A program made the translations under genes and the position numbers. The notes below the pieces were generated by a model, which saw only the letters and a list, made by a program, of their open reading frames with translations, made no database searches and was not told the origin of the DNA. DNA of 18,310 bases from CAZOWM01 sp964583615 (GTDB lineage: Bacteria > Spirochaetota > B62-G9 > DRHN01), in contig CAZOWM010000057.1 of NCBI GenBank assembly GCA_964583615.1, forward strand, positions 1 to 18,310, read 5' to 3'. This document shows positions 7,035 to 14,043 of the stretch, one piece after another (position 1 is the first letter of the stretch; each line of letters starts with the position of its first letter).

Positions 7035-7844
7035 TTACTGACTCTCCGTCTTTTTTTCATCGCTTTTTTCGGTGCGTGTCCACTGAACCCGTGCCCTGAA
7101 TATTTCATTGCCCCGAGCGATATTTTGTGCGCTGTGAACGAAAACGCACCCTTCTCTTTCTGTACGTTCCATCTTCATGAGCACCTCATCACCGTACACC
7201 GCCTCAGAAAGGAAATTTATTTGAATTGCTGAGATCGTCATGCGTTCGTGTTCCTCTGCTGAGTATCCGTTCAGCACCCACTCTATGTATTTCGCGTTGT
7301 TCACATGATTGTGCATATCCAGGTCGGTGTATCGGACACGAAAAACAGCCTCCCGATCGGCCTGTTCTACCGGAGGAAGCTTCTGTGGGAAGCTGTTGAG
7401 CGCATGCCGGTTCGGAACAAGGGGCATGTTCTCAAAATAGGGATCGGGTCTCTGTGGCCGTTTGCTTTGCGTATCCACTATCACCCATGCCGATGCTGCG
7501 GCACCGATCCTCTTTCCCGAACCATCGATAATCTCGAAATCGCGAAGCGCGAACAACCGCTCTGTACCCTTGGGCCACGTACGGACAGTGATCTGCTCCC
7601 CCCACAATGGGTATCTATTCATCTCGATAGAGAGCCTGGCCAATACCCAGTTCTTGTTTTCCTCAAGAAGGGCTTTGTACCCCAGTTGGAGAATCTGTGC
7701 GTGATGCCACGCTGCGTCCTGCAGGTAATTGCAGACGATCGTAAGAGGAGCGCTGATGTGCGTTCCGACCTCATAGGCGTGAACAGTATAGGGACCCTCC
7801 CAGACTTTTTTTTTCTCTTCCTGCGAAAAAGATATGCCTTCCAC
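7035..7844 (-). CDS. Acyl-ACP thioesterase (FatA/FatB family)
   Basis: A 269-residue protein with the double hot-dog layout of acyl-ACP thioesterases (PF01643), which release fatty acids from acyl carrier protein in the cytoplasm. The first hot-dog domain contains VGTHISAPLTIVCNYLQDAA (27-46) and WVLARLSIEM (66-75). The second contains DLDMHNHVNNAKYIEWVL (174-191). In plant enzymes this motif reads DLDMNQHVNN, with catalytic Asp, Asn and His; here Asp176 and His180 are kept and the Asn position is His178. GTG 7844 is chosen as start because GGGGG lies 6 bases upstream and it falls well downstream of the promoter; a GTG at 7868 would add 8 basic residues. It is probably the first gene of the thioesterase-MFS-ATL operon. 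Confidence 0.85.
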   Translation of the reverse strand: MEGISFSQEEKKKVWEGPYTVHAYEVGTHISAPLTIVCNYLQDAAWHHAQILQLGYKALLEENKNWVLARLSIEMNRYPLWGEQITVRTWPKGTERLFALRDFEIIDGSGKRIGAAASAWVIVDTQSKRPQRPDPYFENMPLVPNRHALNSFPQKLPPVEQADREAVFRVRYTDLDMHNHVNNAKYIEWVLNGYSAEEHERMTISAIQINFLSEAVYGDEVLMKMERTEREGCVFVHSAQNIARGNEIFRARVQWTRTEKSDEKKTESQ

Positions 7845-7885
7845 TGAAAGCCCCCTTCTCTTTCTCACGTAGTCATGACTGCCTC

Positions 7886-7914
7886 AATATACTACCTGCC
7901 GGATCGTACAACAA
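7886..7914 (-). promoter_or_regulatory. Sigma-70-like promoter for the thioesterase operon
   Basis: On the minus strand TTGTTG (7914-7909) and TATATT (7891-7886) are separated by exactly 17 bases. Transcription would start near 7879, about 35 bases before the preferred GTG start. It lies in the gap after the lipid kinase gene. Confidence 0.5.
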
Positions 7915-7931
7915 GCATCTTGAACGTTCAT

Positions 7932-8981
7932 TCATCTGCGAGCGACAAGAAATAACACCGCCTCCGGCACGACTGAGATTGTAAACTCAGATGCTTCTTT
8001 CTCTTCTTCTCCGTACACTTCTCCGTCAACATGAAAGGGCACCGGCACCTCGGGAGCAAACCTGAGTGTATCCGCAGCGTATCCTCCGACGAAAAGCGAG
8101 CGGCTGGCGCCGAACTTCTTGTTGACCCGGGAATAGTTTCCCTTCCACAGAGAAAACAGACGCCGTATTACCGGCATACGCCGGGACACGAAAAAAAAGT
8201 ACACCCACAGCTTACCATCATTGCACACAGCGTGCGGGCAGATCCTGAATCTGTTTCCGTAGTACTGCCTTTTCCCGATCTCGATCATCGACAGGTTGAG
8301 CGTATCTTTCTTTGCAAAGATTCGACCGTGTTCTTCATTCATCAGGAGTTCGGGAATGGGTTTTCCCCCAGTGAGCTCAACCGTGGAGAACCTCTCCACC
8401 GAAGAAAAGTCATGAATGAACGCACCTACTGCGGACAGAAAGTATTGAAAGAGGCCCCAGCATACACGGCCTCGTTCTTTTTGCCCTTCAACGGCGCTTT
8501 TCCTCCGTTTCGCAGCCGCTGCATCGAAACCGAATCCTGCAAGCTGACCGTATATTGGGTCTGCCCCGTAATCGATTTTGAGAAGGTCCACCGCCTGCAC
8601 ACTTCTTTGACTTATGGCTTGTTCAAGAAACCTGATCTGCCTAAAAAGACTGTGCGGTACCCCGTATGAATCGTGGTAACCGTTTCCGCTTCCCCCGCGC
8701 AGAAACCCGAGTACTTTATCGTTTTTACGCGTACGAGAATACCCCTCATGCATCATCGTATTCACCGCATCGTGAATCGAGCCGTCCCCTCCCCACACCA
8801 CGAGATACCTGAAGCCGCTTTTAAGAAACACGGAAACGGATTCGATGAAATGATCCCGGCTCCTGCTCATGACGATCTGGGTGAGTCCAGACTCCTGAAG
8901 CACCCTTTTCACTCTTTTCGCCTTGCGCGGGTTTCTCACCGGATTAATCAAGAGCATGCAGGAACGAAAGGCCTCTTTCAT
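7932..8981 (-). CDS. Diacylglycerol kinase family lipid kinase
   Basis: A 349-residue protein of the DAGK catalytic domain family (YegS/DgkB/sphingosine kinase type), which uses ATP to phosphorylate a lipid hydroxyl at the membrane. Visible family features are the N-terminal strand LLINPVRNP (10-18), the nucleotide-binding loop WGGDGSIHDAV (63-73) and RGGSGNGYHDSYG (95-107), which matches the usual G-(T/S)-G-N motif. The C-terminal beta-rich lobe (about 240-349) includes CNDGKLWVYF and FHVDGE, both typical. ATG 8981 is the start: AGGAG lies 5 bases upstream, while the longer frame would need a TTG without a ribosome site. The substrate lipid is unknown. It is divergent from mntP across 100 bases. 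Confidence 0.88.
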   Translation of the reverse strand: MKEAFRSCMLLINPVRNPRKAKRVKRVLQESGLTQIVMSRSRDHFIESVSVFLKSGFRYLVVWGGDGSIHDAVNTMMHEGYSRTRKNDKVLGFLRGGSGNGYHDSYGVPHSLFRQIRFLEQAISQRSVQAVDLLKIDYGADPIYGQLAGFGFDAAAAKRRKSAVEGQKERGRVCWGLFQYFLSAVGAFIHDFSSVERFSTVELTGGKPIPELLMNEEHGRIFAKKDTLNLSMIEIGKRQYYGNRFRICPHAVCNDGKLWVYFFFVSRRMPVIRRLFSLWKGNYSRVNKKFGASRSLFVGGYAADTLRFAPEVPVPFHVDGEVYGEEEKEASEFTISVVPEAVLFLVARR

Positions 8982-9081
8982 GACATCTCCTGTGGAAAAA
9001 TTGCAATCTACAGGGATTTCACTTGTATCCAAAACTGTATCAACGTATTTTTACACAAGCGAATAAATCGAGAGCATCCTT

Positions 9082-9648
9082 ATGGACATATTCTTCATTC
9101 TCGGCGTTGCAATCGGGCTCTCGCTGGATGCATTTGCCGTTTCTGTCACAAACGGATGTCTCATTAAAAAACTCCAGTTCACACATGCACTGAGGATAGC
9201 GTTTTTTTTCGGATTGTTCCAGGCTCTTATGCCGCTGATCGGGTGGGCCGCGGGTTCGCATTTCAGCGCGTACATCCAGAAAATCGACCACTGGATCGTG
9301 TTTTGCCTCCTCGCCTTCATCGGTACCAAAATGATTGTTGAGTCACGATCTCTGGATAAAGGGAATGAAGCAAAGGACTGCAGGGATTTTCCGACTCTTC
9401 TTTTGTTCTCTTTTGCCACGAGCTTCGATGCCCTCTCTGTAGGCTTGAGCTTCGGGATACTGAAAATACACATCCTTCTCCCTGTCGCGATCATAGGAAT
9501 CGTCACGTTCATTCTCTGCATGATCGGAGTGTATGCGGGGAACAGAATCGGCCATCTCGTCGAAAACAAGCTCGAGCTTGCAGGGGGTATAGTGCTCATC
9601 GGAATCGGGCTCAAAATCCTTATCGAGCACATGATCAGGCACATCTGA
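9082..9648 (+). CDS. mntP: Putative Mn(II) efflux pump MntP
   Basis: A 188-residue membrane protein matching MntP (YebN, DUF204), which exports manganese across the inner membrane. It is almost entirely hydrophobic, with six likely helices. It carries the two internally repeated motifs of the family, SLDAFAVS (14-21) and SFDALSVG (114-121); Asp16 and Asp116 correspond to the conserved metal-site acidic residues. Length is normal for the family. The ribosome site is weak (GAGAG about 8 bases upstream). Many mntP genes lie behind a yybP-ykoY manganese riboswitch; the roughly 100-base upstream gap is too short and shows no such fold. It is convergent with the nitroreductase gene. Confidence 0.93.
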   Translation: MDIFFILGVAIGLSLDAFAVSVTNGCLIKKLQFTHALRIAFFFGLFQALMPLIGWAAGSHFSAYIQKIDHWIVFCLLAFIGTKMIVESRSLDKGNEAKDCRDFPTLLLFSFATSFDALSVGLSFGILKIHILLPVAIIGIVTFILCMIGVYAGNRIGHLVENKLELAGGIVLIGIGLKILIEHMIRHI

Positions 9649-9698
9649 AACTGCCAATTTAATGATGCACATTCACAAAACCTTCCCAAAACCCGGGC

Positions 9699-10292
9699 TC
9701 ATACATCTGAGAATATTTTGAGAATCAGATCCCGGACCTTCCTTTTTGGTACGTGATGTACACCGTTCCCATCCCTGTAATACCTGATGTCTCCATCGAT
9801 GTCCACTTCTTCAAGCCTCACGGTTTCCGCTGGTCTTCCCAGGGCGATCACGAGAAGAGGAGTGTAGCGTTTCGAAATCCCAAGTGCAGAGACGATTTCT
9901 TTCTTTCGAAAAGATCCGATGAGACACCCTCCGTACCCTTTTTCCACTGCACCGAGCAGTATATTCTGGCATGCGAGCCCGAGGTCACACCACAGCATGT
10001 CAGCGGTGGTTTTTCGTACAGTATCGCGCAGCACAATGACGTAGGCTGCAGGCCGTTCCCCTGATTCGGGCCCGTCCCAATCACTGATGTAGCCGGCCCA
10101 GAAGAGGTGTGGATAGATCAGCGCGTTCGTCTCTCTGTTGTTCGAAATCACGTATTTCAGCGGCTGAATGTTTCGCGCCGACGCGGACTTCTGCGAGAAC
10201 CCTATCAGTTCTTTGAGAACTGCCATGTCAATCCTGTCATCTTCGCAAAACCGCCTGTAACTGCGGTTTTTCGCGACCAGCTCTTCAATCAT
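9699..10292 (-). CDS. Nitroreductase family FMN protein
   Basis: A 197-residue protein of the nitroreductase superfamily, homodimeric FMN enzymes that use NAD(P)H to reduce nitro compounds, quinones or other substrates. Typical features are the N-terminal FMN phosphate-binding RSYRRF (10-15), the second FMN segment SASARNIQP (36-44), the central helix CDLGLACQNILLGA (102-115), GGCLIGSF (121-128) and the late GRP loop (152-154). ATG 10292 is chosen because AGGAGG lies about 8 bases upstream; the frame extends to 10376 but without a comparable site. It is divergent from the aldo/keto reductase, with an inverted repeat in the shared upstream region, so the two redox genes may be co-regulated. 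The substrate is unknown. Confidence 0.9.
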   Translation of the reverse strand: MIEELVAKNRSYRRFCEDDRIDMAVLKELIGFSQKSASARNIQPLKYVISNNRETNALIYPHLFWAGYISDWDGPESGERPAAYVIVLRDTVRKTTADMLWCDLGLACQNILLGAVEKGYGGCLIGSFRKKEIVSALGISKRYTPLLVIALGRPAETVRLEEVDIDGDIRYYRDGNGVHHVPKRKVRDLILKIFSDV

Positions 10293-10364
10293 CAAATGCT
10301 CCTCCTGTTCCAAGGGGTCTGATAAAAAGGGATCGTGCAACGAGGAATATCCCTGTTCACGCAC

Positions 10365-10393
10365 ATATTCACCCACAGCTCCTTGTTTGTCAA
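10365..10393 (-). promoter_or_regulatory. Possible promoter of the nitroreductase gene
   Basis: On the minus strand a perfect -35 TTGACA (10393-10388) is followed, 17 bases later, by GAATAT (10370-10365), a weak -10. It would give a leader of about 65 bases before ATG 10292. Confidence 0.3.
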
Positions 10394-10430
10394 TATATTT
10401 TCCCTTTTTTCGGGTCTCTCGCAGAGTTAT

Positions 10431-10449
10431 TTTTGTCTATGTGACAAAA
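10431..10449. promoter_or_regulatory. Operator-like inverted repeat upstream of the aldo/keto reductase
   Basis: TTTTGTC and GACAAAA are perfect 7-base arms around the 5-base spacer TATGT. The repeat lies 17 bases before the reductase ATG and in the region shared with the divergent nitroreductase gene. The symmetry and spacing fit a dimeric repressor site, but I cannot name the regulator. Confidence 0.4.
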
Positions 10450-10466
10450 CGAAAGGAGACCATATC

Positions 10467-11549
10467 ATGCAGTACAGAAAACTTGGAAACACCGGCCTGA
10501 TCGTGAGCGCCGTGGCCCTCGGCTCGATGCAGTTCGGGAAAAAGATGAACATGGGAAATCTCGACCAGAAAGCCACGATGGAAATGGTGAAGTTCGCCCT
10601 GGATCACGGCATCAATTTCATCGACACCGCTGATGTATACAGCCGTGGGGAGAGCGAAACGTTGCTCGGAAATGCAATCAAAGGGATGCGGGAAGAGATC
10701 GTACTCGCAACAAAGGTGCGCCTTCCAATGAGCGAAAATTTCAACAGAAGCGGTTCGACCCGTGTGAATATCATTCGCGGCATAGAAAAAAGCCTCCGGC
10801 GGCTTCAGACAGACCACATCGACCTGTATCAGGTGCACGGGTGGGACAGCAACACTCCGCTTGAGGAAACGCTTCGCGCGCTCGATGATCTCGTGAGACA
10901 TGGCAAGGTCAGATATATAGGATTCAGCAACTATCTCGCATGGCAGGCAGCAACTGCTCTGGGAATACAGAAACGCGAGCACCTGGAAAGGTTTGTGACC
11001 GCGCAGATGTACTACAGTCTTGTTGGAAGAGACCTTGAACATGAGTTCATCTCCTTTGCCCAGTACCACAACATAGGCATTCTCGTGTGGAGCCCGCTGG
11101 CAGGAGGCTTTCTCAGCGGGAAATATGATCGCAGCACCGCTGCGCCTGAGGGAACACGGTTCGCAGAGGCGGGAAGATTTGTTCCCTTCGATCTCGAACG
11201 GGGATACAGTGTTGTCGAAAAGCTGAAGGAAGTTGCAAAGAATCACGGGGCACGCCCGGCCCAGGTGGCGCTCGCATGGCTTCTTGCACGCCCTATGGTG
11301 AGCAGCGTAATCATTGCTGCACGGAAAATCGATCATCTGAAAGACGACATCGAAGCCGTGAATCTGAAGCTTGGAGATGAAGAACAGCGGCTCCTCGACG
11401 AGGGGTCAGACCCGGGAACTCCGTATCCAAAATGGATGGTACTTCAGCTCGATCAGGCGGAAGACCCCCGCCCAAAAGTGCTCGAGCCCGAGCGGTTTGC
11501 CAAGGGCGTGCCGTGGAAAGATCTCCGTGGTTCAGGCTGGCAGGGGTAA
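10467..11549 (+). CDS. Aldo/keto reductase
   Basis: A 360-residue protein of the aldo/keto reductase superfamily, NADPH-dependent barrel enzymes that reduce aldehydes or ketones. The catalytic tetrad is complete: Asp53 and Tyr58 in DTADVYSRG (53-61), Lys83 in ATKVRLP (81-87) and His124 in DLYQVHGWD (119-127). The C-terminal part has SPLAGGFLSGKYD (209-221) and SSVIIAARKIDHL (279-291), the cofactor-binding region of the YajO/PdxI-like or voltage-gated-channel beta-subunit-like subgroup. ATG 10467 is chosen because AAAGGAGA lies about 8 bases upstream; the frame extends to 10335 without such a site. The last 35 residues form a Pro/Trp-rich tail. Substrate not determinable. Transcribed away from the nitroreductase. 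Confidence 0.92.
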   Translation: MQYRKLGNTGLIVSAVALGSMQFGKKMNMGNLDQKATMEMVKFALDHGINFIDTADVYSRGESETLLGNAIKGMREEIVLATKVRLPMSENFNRSGSTRVNIIRGIEKSLRRLQTDHIDLYQVHGWDSNTPLEETLRALDDLVRHGKVRYIGFSNYLAWQAATALGIQKREHLERFVTAQMYYSLVGRDLEHEFISFAQYHNIGILVWSPLAGGFLSGKYDRSTAAPEGTRFAEAGRFVPFDLERGYSVVEKLKEVAKNHGARPAQVALAWLLARPMVSSVIIAARKIDHLKDDIEAVNLKLGDEEQRLLDEGSDPGTPYPKWMVLQLDQAEDPRPKVLEPERFAKGVPWKDLRGSGWQG

Positions 11550-11657
11550 AATCCGCAATTTACATAACCGCACAGGAATCGCAAACAGTAGGCATATGAC
11601 GGTTTGCGCGGTGAACCGCTCCCCTGCATCTTCGGAAAAGAATTGGAAACAGGGATT

Positions 11658-12443
11658 TCAGTCAGCGATCTCAATGACCCCGTACTGCGTTTCGAATTCC
11701 TCGAGTATCCCGAGCAGATGAGGTGTGAGCAGTTTTTTTGCGTGTTCCACGACCTTACGTGGGATCCTTTTGTAAAACGCCTCAGCGATGCTTCCGGCAA
11801 TGCAGGCCATGGTGTCGCTGTCTCCACCGAGAGAGACCGCAGTGCGCACCGCACTGATGATGTCGTCTGATTCGAGAAAACAGACAATAGATTCTGGTAC
11901 AGACCCCTGACAGCTCACGTCAAACCTGTAGTGGGGCCTTATCTCGGCGCAGGATCTGCTGAGGTTGTATCCGAACCGTTCTTCAACAAATGCTTTCACC
12001 TCCGCCTTCGTGTAACCGGTTCTTGCAAGGAATATGCAGGACGCAGCTGCCTGAGCTCCCTTGATCCCTTCTCTGTGATTATGGGTGATTTCCGCACTCT
12101 TTTTTGCCTCGAAGAGCACATCTTCGAGAGATGAAAACGCATATCCCACCGGGCTCACCCGCATGGCAGCACCATTCCCCCAGCTCCCGTACGCTTCTGT
12201 TGCATCGGAAAACACCCATTCAAAAAAACTGAGCCCGTATCCCGCCTTCGGGTATTTTCTTGCATACTCCTTGATTGAATCCGTATATGCCCTGCCGTGC
12301 AGAACGGCGTCTGCGAACGCAATTGTCAGCACTGTGTCGTCGGTAAATCTCGAGTCAGCGGAAAAGAGGGGAAATGACGTTATTTTTATTCTTCTGTGCT
12401 CGTACACTGAACCGACAATATCCCCGATGACAGCACCTATCAC
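11658..12443 (-). CDS. ADP-ribosylglycohydrolase family protein
   Basis: A 261-residue protein of the ADP-ribosylglycohydrolase fold (DraG/ARH), which removes ADP-ribose from proteins or small molecules using two Mg or Mn ions. The metal-binding motifs are present: TDDT (34-37), the central NGAAMRVSPVG (90-100), HNHREGIKGAQA (121-132) and GGDSDT (206-211). The N-terminal GAVIGDIVGS (3-12) is also typical. The start is GTG 12443, with AGGA about 10 bases upstream, overlapping the preceding small gene as GTGA, so translation is probably coupled. Length is normal and the catalytic motifs look intact. No ADP-ribosyltransferase gene is visible nearby, so the target is unknown. Confidence 0.92.
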   Translation of the reverse strand: MIGAVIGDIVGSVYEHRRIKITSFPLFSADSRFTDDTVLTIAFADAVLHGRAYTDSIKEYARKYPKAGYGLSFFEWVFSDATEAYGSWGNGAAMRVSPVGYAFSSLEDVLFEAKKSAEITHNHREGIKGAQAAASCIFLARTGYTKAEVKAFVEERFGYNLSRSCAEIRPHYRFDVSCQGSVPESIVCFLESDDIISAVRTAVSLGGDSDTMACIAGSIAEAFYKRIPRKVVEHAKKLLTPHLLGILEEFETQYGVIEIAD

Positions 12444-12646
12444 GTGGTCGCCATCCTTTTCACCAAGTCTATATTTATCTTGAATTTCCCCTTTCCCGAC
12501 ACGCTGATCCCAAAGGAGTTCAGATCCAGGATGTCCCCGTCATCGATATTTGCGATCTCGATCTCGTAGGCACCAGCCATGATACCTTCTTTTCTGTCTG
12601 CGATGAATTCACTGAGAGCAATCAAAAGCGTTTCGTTGATCGTCAT
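12440..12646 (-). CDS. Small hypothetical protein upstream of the ADP-ribosylglycohydrolase (68 aa)
   Basis: Not recognised. ATG 12646 is preferred over GTG 12652 because AAGGG sits about 8 bases before it. The protein starts with a helix (INETLLIALSEFIADRKEG) followed by beta-type, acidic segments (YEIEIANIDDGDILDL) and a closing KGKFKINIDLVKR strand. It is soluble with no Cys. Its stop overlaps the start of the ADP-ribosylglycohydrolase gene by 4 bases, so both are one transcription and translation unit. It could be a partner, a regulator or a substrate of the hydrolase, but nothing in the sequence decides this. Confidence 0.7.
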   Translation of the reverse strand: MTINETLLIALSEFIADRKEGIMAGAYEIEIANIDDGDILDLNSFGISVSGKGKFKINIDLVKRMATT

Positions 12647-12760
12647 CTTCACACCCTTTCTATTTGCATTAATTATATCCGTGTGGAATAAATGTCTTTT
12701 CGTAAAAAAGATACACTGAAAAATATAACTCCGCGAATCGTCAAGAGTTATGATATTTTT

Positions 12761-12833
12761 TCACGTTTTCGACACTTTCTGGATTTCGAATGTGACCGCT
12801 CCTCCACCTGTGCATGTTTCTGCGTCCGGGCAG
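12761..12833 (-). CDS. C-terminal tail of an unknown protein, cut by the second gap
   Basis: On the minus strand an open frame leaves the N gap and ends at TGA (12761-12763). The 23 residues include ETCTGGGAVTFEIQKVSKT, which looks like the last beta strand of a folded protein. It does not resemble the usual C-terminus of DapF, so it probably belongs to another gene lost in the gap. Too short to identify. Confidence 0.3.
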
Positions 12834-12933
12834 NNNNNNNNNNNNNNNNNNNNNNNNNNNNNNNNNNNNNNNNNNNNNNNNNNNNNNNNNNNNNNNNNNN
12901 NNNNNNNNNNNNNNNNNNNNNNNNNNNNNNNNN
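12834..12933. other. Assembly gap (100 N)
   Basis: Exactly 100 undetermined bases, most likely a scaffold placeholder. It removes the C-terminal part of the dapF-like gene. Confidence 0.95.
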
Positions 12934-12962
12934 CTGTGTCTTCCCTTTCATCGGTGCTCCTT

Positions 12963-13577
12963 TCATGTTTTCCTTATCCTGTCAATCACCTTCATGAACT
13001 GAACATTCACCTTTTTCGGAAAATTCCAGTGCTGTTCGATTTTCGGCCCGATTTCGCGAGCGAGATGCTCTGATATCTTCTCCAAAGGCACCACACAGTG
13101 AGGGTTCCCGATCGAAAGACAGATAACTCTGTAGAGCACGTCATCTATGTGCAATGGTTCGTCGACCACCTCACGCGCCTTTCCTGCAACCGGGATATCC
13201 CTGCTTTGAAATGTCGCTTTCCCCATGTCAACGACCACCAACTGTTCTTTCCCATTCATGAAACGAACGTGCACATCGCCCCCGCGGGTGCGGAGGCAAA
13301 AGGGCTTTTTTTCTCTATAGTGCATTTCTGCGCAATACCGCGCAAAGATCCGTATTCCGTTTCCGCTATTTTCCGCCTCGCTCCCGTCGGGATTGAAAAT
13401 GCGCACACCGATAACAGATCCCTCGAAAAGCGGACCATAGAGGATTCCATCCGAGCCGATCCCGGTGTGACGGTCGCATAACTTTTTTATCAGCTCAGGT
13501 TCAGGCCTGAAATCGGTCAGTCCCGGATCTATGACGATGTAGTCGTTTCCCAATGCGTGGTATTTTCGAAACAGCAA
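12963..13577 (-). CDS. dapF: Diaminopimelate epimerase-like protein, broken near the gap
   Basis: The visible 204 residues match DapF, the cofactor-independent epimerase that makes meso-diaminopimelate for lysine and peptidoglycan. Family motifs are FRKYHALGNDYIVID (3-17), GIGSDGILYG (39-48), FNPDGSEAE (61-69), LRTRGGDVHV and IGNPHCVV. The first catalytic Cys, normally in CGNG, is Ser71 in SGNGIRIFARY. The second catalytic region (CGTG) is not visible: the frame stops at TGA 12963 soon after MKVIDRIRK. A one-base shift would continue as HERSTDEREDT into the N gap, which fits the usual YERG...ET-ACGTG order, so this is probably a frameshift. TTG 13577 is taken as start with GGGGGAG just upstream; the frame extends to 13667 with unrelated sequence. 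Confidence 0.75.
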   Translation of the reverse strand: MLFRKYHALGNDYIVIDPGLTDFRPEPELIKKLCDRHTGIGSDGILYGPLFEGSVIGVRIFNPDGSEAENSGNGIRIFARYCAEMHYREKKPFCLRTRGGDVHVRFMNGKEQLVVVDMGKATFQSRDIPVAGKAREVVDEPLHIDDVLYRVICLSIGNPHCVVPLEKISEHLAREIGPKIEQHWNFPKKVNVQFMKVIDRIRKT

Positions 13578-14043
13578 TTTCTCCCCCAAAAATGTGAAAA
13601 GTGTCAATATACTCTGAAGCGTATTCCCCGCTCGATGACCCGGAAAAAACATAACGGGCATACACACTACAGGAAACTCCGGGTTCTACAAGGGAAAAAG
13701 CCCTCATCATACCGGTGAAATGAAGCCGTCTTCACGATACACTCCCGCATCATTATACCATTAAATCGCCGCAAGCGCGAGCCGTCCTGACAAGGACGAG
13801 CTGTTTTTATACCGCTTTGAGCGAGTTGATAATAAATGCACTGCATGAGCCGCTGAAGGATGAAGAGAGGAAGGTCATGACGTATCGGAAGCGAGCACGG
13901 TGGAATTATTTTCGGCGACAGGCGACGAATTGGGCAAATGTAAATCAGCAAGTCTGATAGAAGAGTGTGCCCTATCGATTCTCATCCGCTTCAATGCAAC
14001 AAAAATGAACAGTTCAGAAATGAGAAAAAGCCAACAGCCCGTG
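13578..14043. other. Intergenic region between the dapF-like and methyltransferase genes
   Basis: About 465 bases without a confident gene. On the minus strand a TATATT at 13611-13606 could be the dapF -10. On the plus strand there is an isolated terminator-like hairpin (13780-13808). Overlapping it is a plus-strand open frame ending at a stop near 13955 that reads ALSELIINALHEPLKDEERK with no start or ribosome site. It may be a decayed gene end, but I cannot identify it. Confidence 0.5.
13780..13808 (+). terminator. Terminator-like hairpin with no obvious plus-strand gene
   Basis: AGCCGTCCT pairs with AGGACGAGCT (one bulged A) around a GACA loop, followed by G and five T. On the minus strand there is no T run after the stem, so it points along the plus strand. 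No plus-strand gene is recognisable upstream. Confidence 0.45.

Noticed and set aside
9032..9081. Manganese riboswitch (yybP-ykoY) upstream of mntP
   Set aside because: The intergenic space is about 100 bases and shows neither the conserved loops nor a terminator stem of that riboswitch.
8031..9167. Long plus-strand frames over the lipid kinase gene
   Set aside because: They oppose a well-supported kinase with GGDGS and SGNG motifs and have no family features or ribosome sites.
9051..9689. Minus-strand 212-residue frame across mntP
   Set aside because: It is an antisense shadow of mntP, which has clear family motifs on the plus strand.
10320..10376. 28-residue N-terminal extension of the nitroreductase
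   Set aside because: The internal ATG 10292 has AGGAGG upstream and starts the family's typical N-terminus; the extension has no ribosome site.
11580..11625. Hairpins after the aldo/keto reductase (GCAAAC/GTTTGC and GCGG/CCGC)
   Set aside because: The stems are short and lack a T run, so I do not call a terminator.
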